Positions 60,184 through 64,000 of a DNA stretch of 64,000 bases are shown one piece after another. A model generated the notes under the pieces. That model searched no databases. It saw only the letters and a program-made list of their open reading frames with translations, and was not told the DNA's origin. This stretch comes from Asaia bogorensis (lineage in GTDB: Bacteria; Pseudomonadota; Alphaproteobacteria; Reyranellales; Reyranellaceae): NCBI GenBank assembly GCA_945889625.1, contig CAMDCE010000026.1:1-64000 (forward strand), read 5' to 3'. The position numbers and the translations under genes were made by a program. The stretch's first letter is position 1; each line of letters starts with the position of its first letter.

Positions 60184-61260
60184 ACGTGTCCCTTGCGGCA
60201 GCCCGGGCGCCAGGCCTTGCGGCTGCTGCGCCTGCGGCGGCTGCTGTGCCGGACGGGCCGGCGCCGGCCGCGGCTGGGCGGGCTGGGCGGGCATCAGGGT
60301 CTGGATGAGCGCCTTCAGCCTGGCGGTTTCGACTTCGTTGGCCTTCTTGAACTCTTCTTCGTTCAGGAAGCGGTCCTTGTTGAGGTCCATCTGGAGAAAC
60401 TGTTGGACCGCATAGGCCGTCAGCTCGACGCGGTCGAGCATCGCATCCTTGTTGGTGTCGATCTCCGTAAACCGGCGCATCGCGACCTGGCGGCGGACCT
60501 CGAACGGCGGCAGGCCCTGGGCCTGCGGCCCGTCGGCGGGCCCGGCCACGGTGACGTATTCCTGCTGGTTGATCTTGCCGTCGTTGTTCTTGTCGAGCTG
60601 GTCGGCGCTGCGCAGCTGCATGTCAATGAAATCGTTGATCGTGACCAGGCCTTTGCGACGCTGCGCCTCGGCCTGCTGTCGCTCGGCCGCTTCGCGCTGC
60701 ATTGAACGCTGCACGATCAGGCGAACCTCGGGCTCGGTCACCTTGTTGTCGCGATCGGTGTCGAATTGGTTGAACTCGGCATGGACGAGAGCCTCGGCTT
60801 CGGGTCGCGCGACGAAGCCGTCGCGATTGGTGTCGAGATTCTGGAATTCGGCGCGGGCGCGGGCCTTGCGCTCCTCGAGTGGCGGCACGTTCGGGCCGTC
60901 GTTCGAGTAGGGTGGCTCCGCAACCTTGAGGAACTCCTCCAGCGAAAGCTTGCCGTCCTTGTTGGTGTCGAGCTGCTCGAAGGTCTTCATGCGGTACTTG
61001 AGGAAGTCTGCGCGCGTTACTTCGCCGGTCTTGCCGGTGTCGATTTCTGCAAACCAGCTCGGCAGCGGCACTGCCGCAGTGGGTGCGGCCTGCGGTGCAG
61101 GCGGCGTCGCTTGCGGTGGCGGCTGGGCGGGGCGAGCCGGAGGCGCTGCCTGGGCGGGGGGGCGGTTCTGCGGCCAGCCCTGAGTGGGCGGGGTCTGCGC
61201 GGCGGCCGGGAAGGTCACAACGGCGGCAACTAAAAAGATCGGACGAAGAAGGCGGTTCAT
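60181..61260 (-). CDS. Exported multi-EF-hand calcium-binding protein
   Basis: Start ATG 61260; an open frame reaches further upstream but without a better start. 359 residues. Signal peptide to about residue 21 (AAAQ), a Pro/Gln/Ala-rich linker (24-66), then EF-hand loops at 98-109 (DTNKDGKLSLEE), 143-154, 167-178, 223-234, 268-279 and 292-303, plus a degenerate one at 74-85 (DTGKTGEVTRAD). The tail (323-359) is again Pro/Gln-rich. Probably periplasmic or surface-located, with flexible ends that may cross or bind the cell wall. Function unknown. A good sigma-70-type promoter lies just upstream. Confidence 0.87.
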   Translation of the reverse strand: MNRLLRPIFLVAAVVTFPAAAQTPPTQGWPQNRPPAQAAPPARPAQPPPQATPPAPQAAPTAAVPLPSWFAEIDTGKTGEVTRADFLKYRMKTFEQLDTNKDGKLSLEEFLKVAEPPYSNDGPNVPPLEERKARARAEFQNLDTNRDGFVARPEAEALVHAEFNQFDTDRDNKVTEPEVRLIVQRSMQREAAERQQAEAQRRKGLVTINDFIDMQLRSADQLDKNNDGKINQQEYVTVAGPADGPQAQGLPPFEVRRQVAMRRFTEIDTNKDAMLDRVELTAYAVQQFLQMDLNKDRFLNEEEFKKANEVETARLKALIQTLMPAQPAQPRPAPARPAQQPPQAQQPQGLAPGLPQGTR

Positions 61261-61293
61261 CGGCGGCGGGTCCGCTACTTGAAAGGGGAAATT

Positions 61294-61322
61294 CGTATCG
61301 GCGGCAATGCGCAGTCTGTCAA
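61294..61322 (-). promoter_or_regulatory. Sigma-70-type promoter of the EF-hand gene
   Basis: Minus strand: -35 TTGACA (61317-61322), 17-base spacer, -10 GATACG (61294-61299). The predicted transcript starts about 25-30 bases before ATG 61260. The rest of 61261-61520 holds no gene; a TTGCGT/ACGCAA inverted pair near 61390-61425 is the only other structure seen, and no clear liv promoter was found. Confidence 0.55.
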
Positions 61323-61520
61323 CGCCCGGCCTCCGCCGCCATCCTGCGGCGCAATCGCGCCGAAAGCATGGCGTCACGCCATTTGGGTTGCGTCGCCCTT
61401 CGGGATGGGCCATCGTGCAACGCAAGCCGGCTCCGGAGAAGGGTCGCAAGTACTTGGGAGGCAAGGGTAATTTCGCTGTTCCGGCGTGTTGATTGCGTCG
61501 ACGGCGAAACCAGCGTGAAC

Positions 61521-62308
61521 ATGGCAGGACCGACTTCATCCAGCGGATCGCCGCTGCTTAGCGTCCGTAACGTCTCGGTACGCTTCGGTGGCATCGTGGC
61601 GCTCGACGGTGTGACTTTCGACGTGTTTGCCGGGCAGATCGCCGGGCTCATCGGGCCGAACGGCGCGGGCAAGACCACCCTTTTCAACTGTCTCAGCCGC
61701 CTCTACACGCCGAACGGAGGCGACGTGCTGTTCGAGGGCAAGTCGATCCTCAACCGGCCGCGCTACGCGATCCCGCAGATCGGCATCGGCCGCACTTTCC
61801 AGAACGTGGCGCTGTTCGATCGCATGACGGTGCTCGACAACGTCAAGGTCGGCTACCACAGCCGCAGTTCGACCAGCTTCTTCGACAATGCGGTCCGGCT
61901 GCCCAAGGTCCATGTCGAAGAGGAGCTCACCGCCAAGCGTGCGCTCGAACTGATCGAGTTCATGGACCTGGTGCCCTTCACCAACGCCATCGCCGGCGGC
62001 CTGCCGTTCCCGATCCGCAAGCGGGTCGAGCTGGCACGGGCGCTGGCGTCCAGCCCCAAGCTGCTGCTGCTTGACGAGCCGGCGGCCGGATTGAACCACG
62101 AGGAGATCGAGACCCTGAAGGGGCAGATCAGGCGGGTGCGCGACCTGCAGCATGTCACCGTGCTGCTGGTCGAGCATCATATGAGCCTCGTCATGTCGGT
62201 GTCCGACAAAGTTGTCGCCATCGATTTCGGCAAGAAGATCGCCGATGGCACGCCGGCGGAAGTGCAGCGCGATCCCGAAGTGATCCGCGCCTATCTGGGG
62301 ACGTCGTG

Positions 62309-62309
<1 letters not shown>
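61521..62309 (+). CDS. livG: Branched-chain amino-acid ABC transporter ATPase
   Basis: Start ATG 61521 (GTG 61515 possible). 262 residues: Walker A GPNGAGKTT, a LivG-type insertion with NRPRYAIPQIGIGRTFQNVALF, signature-region LPFPIRKRVELARALA (the usual LSYGxQR is altered to GLPFPIRKR) and Walker B LLLLDEPAAGLNHEE. The weak signature is common in LivG. It powers uptake of branched-chain or other hydrophobic amino acids or related amides. First gene of a livG-F-H-M operon; the binding-protein gene is not in the window. Confidence 0.9.
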
Positions 62310-63022
<713 letters not shown>

Positions 63023-63032
63023 GGCACAAGAG

Positions 63033-63938
63033 ATGGAACAACTCCTCCAGCAACTCGCTTCCGGCCTCGCCAACGGCGCGATCTACGCGTGCGTGGCGCT
63101 GGCACTGGTCATGATCTACGTCTCGACCGACCATATCAATTTCGCCCAGGGCGAGATGGCGATGTTCAGCACCTACCTCAGCTGGCAGCTCATGAGCTGG
63201 GGGGTCGAGTACTGGGTCGCCTTCGTGTGCGCGGTCGTGCTGTCGTTCATCCTGGGCGTGATCATCGAGCGGGTGATCCTGCGACCGCTGCACAACGCGC
63301 CCGTACTGTCGATCATCGTGGTGTTCATCGGCCTGCTGGCGATCTGCAACTCGATGGCCGGTGCGATCTGGAGCTACCTGATCAAGGAGTTTCCCTCACC
63401 GTTTCCCAAGTCGAGCTTCGGCATTGCCGGCGTGATCGGCCCGCATCAGCTCGGCGTCGTGCTGGTGACGCTGGTCGTCCTCAGCTTCCTGTACGTGTTC
63501 TTTCGTTACACGCCGCTGGGACTGGCGATGCGGGCGGCGGCGCAGAACCCGCAGATGGCCCGGCTCGTCGGCGTGCGTGTCGACTGGATGCTGGCGCTGG
63601 GCTGGGGCCTTGCGGCCGCGGTCGGCGCGGTGGCCGGCATCATGGTCGCCCACATCGTCTATCTCGATCCCAACATGATGGGCGGCATCCTGCTCTACGC
63701 TTTCGCCAGCGCCCTGGTCGGCGGCATCGGCAACCCCGGCGGGGCGGTGATCGGCGGCTTCATCGTCGGCGTGCTCGAGAATATGGTGGCCTATGCCGGC
63801 AACCAGATCGAGAAGGCGACCGGCGTCTACATCATCGGCAACGGCGAGAAGCTCACGGTGGCGTTGATCATCGTCATCTTCGTGCTCACCGTGAAACCGG
63901 CCGGCCTGTTCGGCCGCGTCGTCGTGAAGAGGGTCTGA
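63033..63938 (+). CDS. livH: Branched-chain amino-acid ABC transporter permease
   Basis: 301 residues with about eight membrane helices. LivH motifs: LASGLANGAIYACVALALVMIY at the start, HINFAQGEMAMFSTYL, the EAA-like loop MRAAAQNPQMARLVGV, and VGGIGNPGGAVIGGFIVGVLENM. It forms the inner-membrane channel together with LivM. Ten bases after livF. Confidence 0.93.
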   Translation: MEQLLQQLASGLANGAIYACVALALVMIYVSTDHINFAQGEMAMFSTYLSWQLMSWGVEYWVAFVCAVVLSFILGVIIERVILRPLHNAPVLSIIVVFIGLLAICNSMAGAIWSYLIKEFPSPFPKSSFGIAGVIGPHQLGVVLVTLVVLSFLYVFFRYTPLGLAMRAAAQNPQMARLVGVRVDWMLALGWGLAAAVGAVAGIMVAHIVYLDPNMMGGILLYAFASALVGGIGNPGGAVIGGFIVGVLENMVAYAGNQIEKATGVYIIGNGEKLTVALIIVIFVLTVKPAGLFGRVVVKRV

Positions 63939-63939
63939 C

Positions 63940-64000
63940 ATGCCGTCATTCCCCAGGAAGTGGCTGCTGGTCATCATCGCCCTGGCGGTCTTCGTGCCGT
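63940..64000 (+). CDS. livM: Branched-chain amino-acid ABC transporter permease, 5' end only
   Basis: ATG 63940, one base after the livH stop; 20 codons reach the window edge (MPSFPRKWLLVIIALAVFVP), the start of a first membrane helix. The identity is taken from gene order livG-F-H followed by livM. Confidence 0.7.
   Translation, partial: MPSFPRKWLLVIIALAVFVP

Overview
The window looks like chromosomal DNA of a GC-rich alphaproteobacterium, possibly a Rhodospirillales or Reyranella-type soil or water organism. This is inferred from codon use, the gene families and abundant short palindromic repeats; no rRNA gene is present to fix the taxonomy. Genes are densely packed, often in ATGA-type overlaps, and there is no phage, insertion sequence or CRISPR array.

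Region 1 (1-10947) is an envelope glycan locus. It holds the end of a GT21-like glycosyltransferase, a STAS regulator, a Wza-type outer-membrane export lipoprotein, a DevB-DevC-DevA-type ABC exporter and two tandem cellulose-synthase-like (CslA-type) glycosyltransferases. A GDP-mannose-forming enzyme (ManC) and a cyclic-nucleotide-gated potassium channel lie on the opposite strand.

Region 2 (11035-22765) is an unbroken run on the + strand: hyuA, hyuB, a three-part TRAP transporter, a glutamine-synthetase-like ligase, an iron alcohol dehydrogenase and a dimethylglycine/sarcosine dehydrogenase-like flavoprotein. It reads as an uptake and breakdown module for a small N-methylated or cyclic amide/amine compound.

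Region 3 (22732-44708) is dominated by phosphorus and C1-nitrogen metabolism. A Na/Pi cotransporter gene lies behind a good Pho-box match. A LysR gene is divergent from phnW-phnA-phnY, the 2-aminoethylphosphonate to acetate route. Then come two PEP-mutase/isocitrate-lyase-superfamily proteins, a TctC-type binding protein, a flavin monooxygenase, a MarR gene, a Rieske oxygenase coupled to a second dimethylglycine-dehydrogenase-like gene, and a 2-aminoethylphosphonate ABC importer (phnS-T-U).

Region 4 (44752-55881) holds a DinB-like protein, a DAO-type oxidase, a class III aminotransferase, an agmatinase-family enzyme, a VOC protein with soxR and a near-consensus SoxR box, an M20 peptidase, an ECF sigma/ChrR-like anti-sigma pair, a CMD-family protein, an M81 peptidase and two small genes. 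Several gene relics lie here, each the C-terminal end of a known family, among REP-like repeats.

Region 5 (55910-64000) is housekeeping: tRNA-Val(CAC), gph, glmU, glmS, a secreted multi-EF-hand protein, and the livG-livF-livH-livM branched-chain amino-acid transporter, which runs off the end of the window.

A feature of the whole window is that convergent gene ends are extremely tight. Their stop codons often lie inside or against palindromic or duplicated DNA (8079-8176, 34106-34149, 36825-36969, 60136-60183).
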